A stretch of 64,000 nt of DNA from Cellulomonas sp. PhB143 (GCF_003752595.1 NZ_RKIJ01000012.1:248001-312000), one strand, 5' to 3'; shown: positions 35,469 to 43,205, counted from the stretch's first letter. Notes: generated by a model from the letters alone, not told the origin. Program-made: numbers and translations.

Positions 35469-35484
35469 CCGAGCCGTGGCTCGG
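35469..35484. terminator. Short hairpin between convergent clpP and regulator genes
   Basis: CCGAGCC and GGCTCGG (35469-35475, 35478-35484) form a 7-bp stem in the 31-base gap between the clpP pair and the convergent XRE gene. No U-tract is present; function as a bidirectional terminator is plausible from position. Confidence 0.4.
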
Positions 35485-35485
35485 G

Positions 35486-35809
35486 CTACGCCGCCAAGGC
35501 GAAGTTCGTCGCCTGGTAGGCCGAGCGTCGCGAGGCGGACGACGGCGTCGGGCACAGTCCCTCGGCGACGCTCTGCGTCAGGTCGAGCAGCGTCACGTCG
35601 AGGGCGCCCGCGACCGCCGCGATCATCTCGCTCGACGGATCCTTCTTCCCGCGCTCGATCTCCGACAGATACTGCGCCGAGACGCCGGCACGGATCGCGA
35701 CGTCGTCGAGCGTCTCCCCACGCTGGTGCCTGAGCGATCTCAGGCGCTCCCCGAGCAGGTGTCGCCACAGGGGCTCTTGCCGGTCTTCGCCTCGCGCGGA
35801 CGTCCACAT
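35486..35809 (-). CDS. PopR/ClgR-type XRE regulator with C-terminal Ala-Ala
   Basis: A 107-residue regulator (109 if GTG 35815 is used). The helix-turn-helix is LGERLRSLRHQRGETLDDVAIRAGVSAQYLSEIERGKKDPSSEMIAAVAGAL, characteristic of the ClgR/PopR group that activates clp genes. A flexible tail ends NFALAA. In Streptomyces lividans PopR is degraded by ClpP1P2 through two C-terminal alanines and activates clpP3clpP4; the same ending and a clpP pair next door suggest the same loop. TACGTT just upstream could be a -10 element giving a leaderless mRNA from ATG 35809. Confidence 0.87.
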   Translation of the reverse strand: MWTSARGEDRQEPLWRHLLGERLRSLRHQRGETLDDVAIRAGVSAQYLSEIERGKKDPSSEMIAAVAGALDVTLLDLTQSVAEGLCPTPSSASRRSAYQATNFALAA

Positions 35810-35835
35810 GTCCACAACGTACGCGGACCGTCCCT

Positions 35836-35877
35836 CCGCGGCCGGCGCTTCTGCTCAGGGCAGAGCGCCGGCCGCGG
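35836..35877. promoter_or_regulatory. Operator box of the PopR-like gene inside a long inverted repeat
   Basis: TTCTGC-TCAGG-GCAGAG (35849-35865) is the same box as in the clpP promoter. It is nested within 14-base perfect arms (35836-35849 and 35864-35877), so the whole element folds into an about 18-bp stem with one bulged base. It lies between the end of the BaiN-like gene and the regulator start, so it may act both as terminator of the former and operator of the latter. Confidence 0.72.
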
Positions 35878-35895
35878 GACCGGGCATGGGCATCC

Positions 35896-37134
35896 TCAGC
35901 GCTGCTGTGCGGCGCGCTCGAGCCAGGCCAGCGCGCCCTGCGCCGCGACGACGCCCGTGCTGAACGACGCCTGCAGCAGGTAGCCGCCCGTCGGCGCCTC
36001 CCAGTCGAGCATCTCGCCCGCGACGAAGGTGCCCGGGAGCCGGCGCAGCATGAGGGCCTCGTCGACCTCGGCCCAGGCGATGCCGCCCGCGGTGGAGATC
36101 GCCCGGTCGATGGGCGCGGTGGCGCTGACCTGCACGGGTACCGCCCGGATGAGCTCGGCCACCCGCGCGGGATCGCTCGGCACGGGGCCCGCCTCGCGCA
36201 GCAGCGCGGCCGCGACGGGGTCGAGCCCCACCGCGCGGCGCAGCCACGTGGAGGTCGAGTCCTTCGGACGACGGCGCTGCAGCTTCCCCGCGAGCTGCTC
36301 GACGCTCAGGCCGGGCCGCAGGTCCACGTCGACGACGCACCGGCCCGTCGCGAGGGCGCGGCGGACCGCGGCCCCGATCGCGTACACCGGGCCGCCCTCG
36401 ATCCCGGTGCACGTCACCATCGCGTCGCCGCGCGCCGCGGGACCGGCCGCCGTGGGGCCGGCCGCCCCGCGGACGCTCAGCCCGACGTTCTTCAGGGGTG
36501 TCCCGGCGAACCGCTCCACGAAGGTCTCGCTCCATCCCACGCGGAGCCCCACGTTGGCCGGCAGCAGGGGAAGCACGCTGACCCCGCGTCCGGCGAACGG
36601 GGCGAGCCAGCCGCCGTCCGACCCGAGCTGCGGCCACGAGGCGCCCCCGAGCGCGAAGACCACGACGTCGGAGGTGACCGTGCTCTCCGCGCCGTCGGCG
36701 TCGACGAAGCGCAGCCCGCCGTCGTCGGCCCATCCCGTCCACCGGTGGCGGCGCTCGAGCCGGACCCCGAGGTCGGCCAACCGCGCCAGCCAGGCCCGGA
36801 CCATCGGGTTCGCCCGGAACGAGCGGGGGAAGACGCGCCCGCTGGTCCCGACGAAGGTGGGCTCGCCCAGCCCCTCGCACCACGCGCGCAGGTCGGCCGG
36901 TCCGAACACGTCGAGCATGGGCGCCAGCGCGTCGGCCGAGCTGCCGTAGCGGCGCAGGAACGGTGCGCGGTCCTCGCTGTGCGTGATGTTCAGGCCGCCG
37001 TGACCGGCCAGGAGGAACTTGCGCGGGACCGACGGCATCCGGTCGTGCACCGTCACCGCCACGCCCGCTTGGGCAAGCACCTCGGCGGCGATCAGCCCCG
37101 CCGGGCCTCCGCCGACGACGGTCGCCGTGCTCAA
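35896..37134 (-). CDS. BaiN/HI0933-like FAD-dependent oxidoreductase (TIGR03862-like)
   Basis: A 412-residue flavoprotein. The FAD dinucleotide-binding motif GGGPAGLIAAEVLAQAG is at residues 8-24, followed by FLLAGHGGLNITHSE, GRVFPRSFRANPMVRAWL and the C-terminal FVAGEMLDWEAPTGGYLLQASFSTGVVAAQGAL, which bind the flavin in the HI0933 family. The substrate is unknown. The start appears to be TTG at 37134; no ATG or GTG lies close upstream in frame. A decayed copy of residues about 73-92 is found at 37835-37895. Confidence 0.87.
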   Translation of the reverse strand: MSTATVVGGGPAGLIAAEVLAQAGVAVTVHDRMPSVPRKFLLAGHGGLNITHSEDRAPFLRRYGSSADALAPMLDVFGPADLRAWCEGLGEPTFVGTSGRVFPRSFRANPMVRAWLARLADLGVRLERRHRWTGWADDGGLRFVDADGAESTVTSDVVVFALGGASWPQLGSDGGWLAPFAGRGVSVLPLLPANVGLRVGWSETFVERFAGTPLKNVGLSVRGAAGPTAAGPAARGDAMVTCTGIEGGPVYAIGAAVRRALATGRCVVDVDLRPGLSVEQLAGKLQRRRPKDSTSTWLRRAVGLDPVAAALLREAGPVPSDPARVAELIRAVPVQVSATAPIDRAISTAGGIAWAEVDEALMLRRLPGTFVAGEMLDWEAPTGGYLLQASFSTGVVAAQGALAWLERAAQQR

Positions 37135-37332
37135 CGGGTGCGATCCCGGAGCTCGACGGCCCGCCTCTGCATCGGACGAACGTAACAGGTGCGCGCCGCA
37201 GGGCCGGTCATCTGCCGAGGCTGGCTGCGTGCTCGCGCAGGTACTCGCGGGCTGAACGGGCTCCGGCCAGGCGCTTTGTACTCCTTGAGAGTTTTTGCCT
37301 TCCTTGATATTCGCAGTCGTCGCGACCTGTCG

Positions 37333-37788
37333 TCAGTCCTGGATCGGCGACAGCAGCTGCCGAGCCCGCAGGTACTTCGCCGCGAGCCTCTCGCGCAGGG
37401 CGTCGTCGAGCCGCGCGACGCGCTCCGGGTCGGTGTTGTCGTCCAGGTCGGCGTGCTTGACGCGGATCGCGAGCGGTTCGGCGTTGACCCGGGAGAAGTA
37501 GTCCTCCGGTGCCTCGCCGCTCCGCTTGGACAGCGCCTCCACCGCAGCGACGACGTGCGCGGGAATCCCCTGGGCGATCAGATCGTCGCCCGTGATGTCC
37601 GTGTCTTCGATGACGTCGTGCAGCCAGGCTGTTGCTACGGCGTCGTCCGCACCCCCAGGCGTGCGAGTGCGCTCCGCGACCCGAGTCGGGTGCCCGATGT
37701 ACGGGTGGCCGGTCTTGTCCTTCTGGTCCGCGTGAGCCTCGGTGGCGATGCGCTGCGCGATCTCGACGACATTCATTGCCGTGTTCAT
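37333..37788 (-). CDS. Small HD-domain protein, RelA/SpoT hydrolase-like
   Basis: A 151-residue protein with the pattern of the ppGpp-hydrolase HD domain: AHADQKDKTGHPYIGHPTRVAE, AWLHDVIEDTDIT (HD and ED) and IRVKHADLDDNTDP (metal-ligand Asp and Asn). It is stand-alone, like small alarmone hydrolases, and lacks synthetase, TGS and ACT domains. It probably removes pyrophosphate from (p)ppGpp or a related nucleotide with Mn2+. The ATG at 37788 was chosen; a second ATG four codons later has no ribosome site. The gap 37135-37332 contains an A/T-richer stretch around 37275-37310 but no gene. Confidence 0.82.
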   Translation of the reverse strand: MNTAMNVVEIAQRIATEAHADQKDKTGHPYIGHPTRVAERTRTPGGADDAVATAWLHDVIEDTDITGDDLIAQGIPAHVVAAVEALSKRSGEAPEDYFSRVNAEPLAIRVKHADLDDNTDPERVARLDDALRERLAAKYLRARQLLSPIQD

Positions 37789-37834
37789 GCCTACGACGTT
37801 AGCTCGCGACCACGGAGCAAATGACTCCCGCCCC

Positions 37835-37895
37835 GAGCTCGGCCAGCGCGGCGCACCGGTCGCGCAGCGTCCGCCGGGCCGAAGACGTCGAGCAT
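37835..37895 (-). pseudogene. Decayed fragment of a BaiN-like gene
   Basis: On the minus strand this segment begins ATGCTCGACGT and matches about three quarters of the bases of the intact BaiN-like gene over 61 bases (codons for MLDVFGPADLR...). A 1-base insertion after the GAC codon shifts the frame. There is no ribosome site or continuation on either side. It is a paralogous remnant lying 0.7 kb from the intact gene on the same strand. Confidence 0.45.
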
Positions 37896-37938
37896 GAGGC
37901 GCCAGCATGTCTCCGCGTCTCGGCGGCCGGTCTCCGCC

Positions 37939-38883
37939 TCACGGGTGCCCGACGGCGGCGGCGACACGCCGCACCGAGGCCCGCGCGAACGCGGGCCAGC
38001 GGTCCCAGTAGTACGGGATCGCGGCGACGCCCTGCACCAGCGTCCATCCGCGTCCGCGCTCCCACGCACCGTCGTCAAGCTCACCGCCGGGTCCGGCGCC
38101 GGCGGCCTCACGGAAGGCGTCCCGCTCGCGCCCGGCGAACAGCCACCACGCGGGCGGCAGGTCGGCGGCCGGGTCGCCGACGCCGGCCGCACCCCAGTCG
38201 ATGACGGCGCTGAGCCGCCCGTCGCGCACCAGAAGGTTGCCGGGCATGAGGTCGCCGTGGATCCAGCGGCCGGGGACGGGATCGGCTGCGGCCTCGAGCG
38301 CGCGGTCCCAAGCCTTCGTCGTCGCCGGGCCGTCGATGCGGTCTCCCGACGCAGCGATCCCCGCCCGGACGTCGTCGTCCAGGCGGTCGAGCGGGACGCC
38401 GCGCGAGGTGCCGTCCTTCACCGGCCCGCCGGAGGGGTCGACAGCGCGCAGCGCGGTGATGAACGCGCCCAGGTCGACGGCCGCCGTGTGCGGGTCGAGG
38501 TTGAGGCGGGCGTCCGGGTCGAGCGGGTCGGCGACGGCGGCGCCCGGAAGCCACGGCACCACCGACCACGGGAACGGGTAGGCGTGATCCGGTGCGCCCA
38601 GTGCGACGGGCACGGGCACGGCCAGCGGCAGGTGGGGCGCGAGGTGCGGCAGCCAGCGGGCGTCCGACGTCGCCTGGTTCGCGGCCCACTCGATCTTCGG
38701 CATCCGCGCGACCAGGCGCACGCCATCGGCGCTGCCGTCGTCGCCGAGGCGGAACAGCAGGTGGTCGGTCCCGGACTCCGCAACCGGCGTCACGGTCAGG
38801 TGCGACCACTGGGGGTGCTGGGTCGTGACCAGGCGGCGGACGGCGGCGGCGGTGACGGTGACCTCGTCGTCATGCAGCGGCAT
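37939..38883 (-). CDS. Aminoglycoside phosphotransferase-family (APH-fold) kinase
   Basis: A 314-residue APH-fold protein. The catalytic loop is WIHGDLMPGNLLV (HGDxxxxN) and the metal-binding motif is AVIDWGAAGVGDPAADL (DxD-like). The family phosphorylates aminoglycosides, macrolides or metabolites such as homoserine and choline; the substrate is not predictable here. Length is normal. It is transcribed leftward with the HD gene 150 bases downstream, though the pseudogene fragment lies between them. Confidence 0.88.
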   Translation of the reverse strand: MPLHDDEVTVTAAAVRRLVTTQHPQWSHLTVTPVAESGTDHLLFRLGDDGSADGVRLVARMPKIEWAANQATSDARWLPHLAPHLPLAVPVPVALGAPDHAYPFPWSVVPWLPGAAVADPLDPDARLNLDPHTAAVDLGAFITALRAVDPSGGPVKDGTSRGVPLDRLDDDVRAGIAASGDRIDGPATTKAWDRALEAAADPVPGRWIHGDLMPGNLLVRDGRLSAVIDWGAAGVGDPAADLPPAWWLFAGRERDAFREAAGAGPGGELDDGAWERGRGWTLVQGVAAIPYYWDRWPAFARASVRRVAAAVGHP

Positions 38884-39188
38884 GAGCCCGACTGTACGGA
38901 CCTTCCGCCCCGCCAGACCGGAGGAGTGCGGCCTTGTGTGCCGCGGGGCTACCAGCGGCCGGAGCAGCGCGGACGCACCGATGTACCTTGCGCGATCGCG
39001 GTCGGTGGCCCTGGACACCCAAGTGCGCTCGACGGTGGGGTCCGGACCCGAAATTCCGGGTCTGCCTCGTACCTCCACCGGGTGGCCGCAAGAAAGTGCG
39101 AACGCACGTGTTTGCGAGCCGCCCCACGCATCAGGAAACATCCCACCCGCATTGCGCCCGTTGCTAGACCGGTACTAGGTTCTTGGCC
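38884..39188. other. 305-base intergenic region without a recognised gene
   Basis: The gap between the divergent phosphotransferase and GNAT genes has no coding frame with family character. It contains a small hairpin (GACCCG at 39045-39050 and CGGGTC at 39057-39062) and a possible promoter for the GNAT gene (TTGCGC at 39152, TACTAG at 39173, 15-base spacing), which would give a leaderless or very short leader mRNA. Confidence 0.5.
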
Positions 39189-39704
39189 GTGGCTGACGAA
39201 GAATTAGTTCCGGCGGCCGGCTACACGCTCGGGTATGCCCGGGGCGATGATGCCGCAGAGCTGCTGGTGCTTCAGCGCTGCTGCTGGGTGACCGAGGCGA
39301 TCCTGAACGACACGTTCGCGATTCCTGCGCTGCATGAAGACCTCGAAGCCGTCGAGGCCTGGGTGGAGAGCACGCATGTCTGGACCCTCCGGAAAGGACC
39401 GAGACTCATAGCGGCGGTTCGCGCACACCAGGAGGGCCAACGTTGGGAAATCGGGCGTCTCATGGTCGCGCCCGACCTCCGAGGTACGGGCCTCGGACGG
39501 TGGTTACTCTCTTACGCGGAGTCCCAGGCGCCGGACTCCGTGCACCAGTTCGACCTCTTCACCGGTCGCTGCAGCGAGCGCAACGTCAAGATGTACAGGT
39601 CGGCCGGATACGAGCTGACCGAGCCAGCGAGCGGGCAGCTCGGCCAGCACATCAGCGGCGCGGTGTATCTGTCCAAGCCCCGGGTCGGCACATCGCGACT
39701 GTGA
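39189..39704 (+). CDS. GNAT-family N-acetyltransferase
   Basis: A 171-residue GNAT protein from GTG 39189 (TTG 39183 is an alternative). The acetyl-CoA loop is LMVAPDLRGTGLGRWLLSYAE (R-x2-G-x-G/L) and the C-terminal part FTGRCSERNVKMYRSAGYEL fits the fold. Codon use is less GC-biased than in surrounding genes (GAA, GAT and CAT codons are common), and it sits beside repeats and an A/T-richer gap, which suggests recent acquisition. Substrate unknown. Confidence 0.85.
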   Translation: MADEELVPAAGYTLGYARGDDAAELLVLQRCCWVTEAILNDTFAIPALHEDLEAVEAWVESTHVWTLRKGPRLIAAVRAHQEGQRWEIGRLMVAPDLRGTGLGRWLLSYAESQAPDSVHQFDLFTGRCSERNVKMYRSAGYELTEPASGQLGQHISGAVYLSKPRVGTSRL

Positions 39705-39793
39705 ATCGCGGGCCTTCCCTTATGGGTGGGACTACCCGGGGTCCCCTGGATGGACGGCATACGAACCACCATCATCAGGAGCCCCGCAGCGTA

Positions 39794-39881
39794 AGTGGAG
39801 GATTGCGCAGAGTAGGCCGCATCTCGGCAGCAGTTCAACTAGGTGGAGGATCGGTCAATCTAGGCTGCATCTCGACAGCAT
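39794..39881. repeat. Pair of imperfect about 40-base direct repeats downstream of dnaB
   Basis: Positions 39794-39833 and 39842-39881 are 75% identical without gaps and are offset by 48 bases; the best conserved blocks are GTGGAGGAT and GCATCTCG.CAGCA. The second copy ends six bases from the dnaB stop. No coding frame or inverted terminal repeat accompanies them; they may be remnants of a mobile element or a recombination site. Confidence 0.75.
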
Positions 39882-39886
39882 CGGGC

Positions 39887-41260
39887 TCACGCTTGCATGT
39901 CGACGAACCGCGAGTAGTGCCCCTGGAACGCCACCGTGATGACGTCCGTCGGTCCGTTACGGTGCTTGGCGACGATCAGGTCCGCCTCCCCCGCCCGCGG
40001 CGACTCCTTCTCGTAGGCATCCTCGCGATGCAGAAGTATCACCATGTCCGCATCTTGCTCAATTGAGCCACTTTCGCGCAAATCAGACATAGCGGGCTTC
40101 TTGTCCTGCCGCTGCTCAGCGCCACGGTTCAGCTGCGAGATCGCGATCACCGGAACCTCGAGCTCCTTCGCGAGGAGCTTGAGCGCACGCGAGAACTCCG
40201 AGACCTCCTGCTGGCGCGACTCGACACGCTTGCCCGACGTCATCAGCTGTAGGTAGTCGATCACCACGAGCTTGAGGTCGTGCCGCTGCTTGAGCCGTCG
40301 GCACTTGGCGCGGATCTCCATCAGCGACATGTTGGGCGAGTCGTCGATGAACAACGGCGCCTCGGTGATCTTGCCCATCGTGGCGGCGAGCTTTTGCCAG
40401 TCGTCCTCGCCCATCGAGCCGTTGCGCATCTTCTGCAGGTGGATCCGAGCCTCGGCCGACAGCAGGCGCATCGTGATCTCGTTGCGGCTCATCTCGAGCG
40501 AGAACACGACGGACGTCATGTTGTGCTTGATCGAGGCCGACCTTGCTATATCTATACCTAGCGTTGACTTGCCGATGGCCGGACGCGCCGCCAGCACGAT
40601 CATCTGCCCCGGGTGCAGCCCGTTCGTCAGCCGGTCGAGGTCCGCGAACCCCGTCGGTACGCCGACCATCCCCTCGCCGCGGTGCCCGGCCGCCTCGATC
40701 TCGTCGACCGTGCCGCCGATGATGTCCGCGAGCGGCACGTAGTCCTCCGCCGTGCGCCGCTCGGTGACCGCGTAGACCTCGGCCTGGGCGTTGTTGACGA
40801 TGTCGTCGACGTCGCCGCCCTCGGTCGCGTAGCCGAGCTGGACGATGCGCGTGCCCGCCTCGACGAGCCGGCGCAGCACCGCGCGCTCGCGCACGATCCG
40901 CCCGTAGTACCCGGCGTTCGCCGCCGTCGGCACCATGGCGATGAGGTCGTGGATGTACGGCGCTCCCCCGACACGCCCCAGCTCGCCGCGCTTCTGCAGC
41001 TCGGCGACGACCGTGATCGCGTCCGCCGGCTCGCCGCGCCCGTACAGGTCGATGATCGCGTCGTACACGGCCTCGTGCGCCGGACGGTAGAAGTCGGTGC
41101 CGCGCACCTGCTCGATGACGTCGGCGATCGCGTCCTTCGAGAGCAGCATGCCGCCCAGCACGCTCTGCTCCGCCTGCACGTCCTGCGGCGGCGTGCGGTC
41201 GAACGCCGTGCCGCTCGGCCGGTCGTTGCCGTACCCGGCCTCGAGCTCTTCGATCGACAT
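39887..41260 (-). CDS. dnaB: Replicative DNA helicase DnaB
   Basis: A 457-residue DnaB without an intein. The N-terminal domain begins PPQDVQAEQSVLGGMLLSKDAI; the RecA-like part has Walker A RPAIGKST (Lys231), FSLEMS, Walker B LVVIDYLQLM and DLRESGSIEQDADMVILLHRED. It unwinds DNA at the replication fork as a hexamer. GAGGG precedes ATG 41260. Codon use is strongly GC3-biased except in two tracts, at 40544-40567 and about 40036-40130, which surround the Lys231-Ser232 and Gly398-Ser399 junctions, both recognised DnaB intein insertion sites. Both junctions are followed by the rare TCA codon. Confidence 0.97.
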   Translation of the reverse strand: MSIEELEAGYGNDRPSGTAFDRTPPQDVQAEQSVLGGMLLSKDAIADVIEQVRGTDFYRPAHEAVYDAIIDLYGRGEPADAITVVAELQKRGELGRVGGAPYIHDLIAMVPTAANAGYYGRIVRERAVLRRLVEAGTRIVQLGYATEGGDVDDIVNNAQAEVYAVTERRTAEDYVPLADIIGGTVDEIEAAGHRGEGMVGVPTGFADLDRLTNGLHPGQMIVLAARPAIGKSTLGIDIARSASIKHNMTSVVFSLEMSRNEITMRLLSAEARIHLQKMRNGSMGEDDWQKLAATMGKITEAPLFIDDSPNMSLMEIRAKCRRLKQRHDLKLVVIDYLQLMTSGKRVESRQQEVSEFSRALKLLAKELEVPVIAISQLNRGAEQRQDKKPAMSDLRESGSIEQDADMVILLHREDAYEKESPRAGEADLIVAKHRNGPTDVITVAFQGHYSRFVDMQA

Positions 41261-41437
41261 CTGTTCCCTCGGTCCCTCGTGGCCTGACGCGCGTCGTGCC
41301 CGTCGAACCTCTGTTCTACCGCCCGCCACCCACACGCGGGCCGGTGCCCGGGGCGTCCGGCGAAGACACGACTGGGCGACGATATGACCGGCGTCCGGCG
41401 CGGGCAAACCTGTCTACCCACAGGGACGTCCAAAGCC

Positions 41438-41490
41438 TGTGGACAACGCTCGTGAAGCTGTGCACAGGCCGTGGATAACCATGTGGACAA
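41438..41490. promoter_or_regulatory. Cluster of DnaA boxes upstream of dnaB
   Basis: TGTGGACAA occurs at 41438-41446 and 41482-41490 (complement TTGTCCACA, the actinobacterial DnaA consensus), with CGTGGATAA at 41470-41478 between them. The cluster lies in the dnaB/MATE divergent gap and could let DnaA control dnaB or titrate DnaA. Confidence 0.6.
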
Positions 41491-41547
41491 CTGTCCGGGT
41501 CGCGGGTGTACGCCCCCGAGATCGGCAGAAACATTAGCCTTCGGGGT

Positions 41548-42933
41548 GTGGACGACAACCGATCTCGCGACACGCCGACGACACGCCCGGGGCCGTCGTC
41601 CGTCCACAACCGTCGTCCACAGGCGTCTCTCGACCGCGAGATTCTCGCCCTCGCGGTACCCGCGCTGGGCGCGCTCGTCGCCGAGCCGGTCTTCGTGCTC
41701 GTGGACAGCGCCGTCGTCGGGCACCTCGGCACGGCCCAGCTCGCCGGCCTCTCGCTCGCCAGCACCCTGCTGCTGACCGTCGTCGGGCTGTGCGTCTTCC
41801 TCGCCTACGCGACGACCGCCGCCGTCGCGCGCCGCATCGGCGCCGGGCACGAGCGCGAGGCCCTCCAGTCCGGCGTCGACGGCATGTGGCTCGCCCTCGG
41901 CCTCGGCGCCGTCCTCGCGGCCGTCCTGTGGATCGGCGCGCCCTGGGCGATCGGCGCCATGGGCGGGGCCGACGACGTCGCCCACCACGCCGTGGTCTAC
42001 CTGCGCTGGTCCTGCCTCGGCCTGCCCGGCATGCTCCTCGTGCTGGCGTCCACCGGCGTGCTGCGCGGCATGCGCGACACCCGCACGCCCCTGTACGTCG
42101 CCGCGTCCGGCGCCGTCCTCAACACGGTCCTCAACGTCGTCCTCGTCTACGGCGCCGGCCTGGGGATCGCCGGCTCCGGCATCGGCACCGCGATCTCCCA
42201 GGTCGCCATGGCCGCCGTCCTCGGCGTCGTGGTGGTGCGCGGCGCGCTGCGGCGCGGCGCCTCGCTGCGCCCCGCCGCGGGCGGCATCTGGTCGAGCGCC
42301 CGCGCCGGCCTGCCCCTGTTCGTACGGACTCTGTCCCTGCGCGGCGCGATCCTGCTCACCGTGTACGTCGCGACGGGCCTCGGCGCCGTCGCCCTCGCCG
42401 GCCACCAGGTGGTGAGCTCGGTGTGGGGCCTGGCCGCGTTCGCCCTCGACGCTCTCGCCATCGCCGCGCAGGCGCTCGTGGGCCAGGGGCTCGGCGCCGG
42501 GAACGTCGAGGACACCCGGCGCATCCTGCGCCGCACGCTGCGCTGGGGCGTCGGCGCCGGAGCCCTCATGGGCCTCGCCATGGCCGCGGGCGGCTGGTGG
42601 TTCGCCCTCGCGTTCACCTCCGACCCGGGCGTGCGCTCCGCCGTCGCCCTCGGCATGGCGGTCACGGGCGTGCTGCTGCCGGTCGCCGGCTGGGTCTACG
42701 TGCTCGACGGCGTCCTCATCGGCGCCGGCGACGGCACCTACCTCGCCTGGGCCGGCATGCTCACGCTCGTCGTCTACGCCCCCGTCGCCCTGGCCGTGGG
42801 GGCGTTCGCGCCCGACGGCGCCTGGGGCCTGGCCTGGCTGTGGCTCGCCTTCGCGGGGGTCTTCATGGCGGCCCGGGCCCTGACCACCGGCCTGCGGGCG
42901 CGCGGCAGCCGCTGGATGGTCACGGGCGCCTGA
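41548..42933 (+). CDS. MATE-family efflux transporter (DinF-like)
   Basis: A 461-residue, 12-helix MATE protein beginning near VDDNRSRDTPTTRPG...LDREILALAVPALGALVAEPVFVLVDSAVVGHLG, the DinF-type N-terminus. The second half starts LPLFVRTLSLRGAILLTVYVATGLG. It should expel drugs or oxidants in exchange for H+ or Na+. The GTG at 41548 follows a TAGCCT element and may be leaderless; an in-frame GTG at 41506 would add 14 residues. It is inserted on the opposite strand between dnaB and rplI. Confidence 0.9.
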   Translation: MDDNRSRDTPTTRPGPSSVHNRRPQASLDREILALAVPALGALVAEPVFVLVDSAVVGHLGTAQLAGLSLASTLLLTVVGLCVFLAYATTAAVARRIGAGHEREALQSGVDGMWLALGLGAVLAAVLWIGAPWAIGAMGGADDVAHHAVVYLRWSCLGLPGMLLVLASTGVLRGMRDTRTPLYVAASGAVLNTVLNVVLVYGAGLGIAGSGIGTAISQVAMAAVLGVVVVRGALRRGASLRPAAGGIWSSARAGLPLFVRTLSLRGAILLTVYVATGLGAVALAGHQVVSSVWGLAAFALDALAIAAQALVGQGLGAGNVEDTRRILRRTLRWGVGAGALMGLAMAAGGWWFALAFTSDPGVRSAVALGMAVTGVLLPVAGWVYVLDGVLIGAGDGTYLAWAGMLTLVVYAPVALAVGAFAPDGAWGLAWLWLAFAGVFMAARALTTGLRARGSRWMVTGA

Positions 42934-43122
42934 CTCGCGGCAGCCGAGCGCCTGGCCCTCGGCCGCCGAGCTGCGACGGTCTGACCAGCCGCCGCCCAGC
43001 CGCGAGGGCCTGGCCCCTGACTGCCGAGCACGTCATCCGTATCGTTCCGGCGGCCGGGAACGGTACAGATGGCGTGCTCGACCCAGGTCGGGGCGGCACC
43101 GAACGGCCGGCGCCGCGCACGA

Positions 43123-43162
43123 CGGAGGCCCGGCCGCTCCTGAGGGAGCGACCGGGCCTCCG
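43123..43162. terminator. Bidirectional terminator between MATE and the rplI operon
   Basis: Arms at 43123-43140 and 43145-43162 pair in 17 of 18 positions around the loop TGAG. The hairpin sits between the convergent MATE gene and the rpsF-ssb-rpsR-rplI operon and can end both transcripts. The rest of 42934-43205 holds no recognisable gene. Confidence 0.88.
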
Positions 43163-43205
43163 GTCGAGCCGGTCAGCTCAGCAGAGCCGGCGCGGCGCGG
43201 GTGGT

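Noticed and set aside
39045-39062. GACCCG/CGGGTC stem-loop looking like a tRNA T-arm
   Set aside because: No acceptor stem, D-arm or anticodon arm could be placed at the right distances, and no GTTCGA-type loop is present.
38934-39167. Short frames in the 38.9-39.2 kb gap
   Set aside because: No ribosome site and no family-like composition; arginine/histidine-rich shadow translations.
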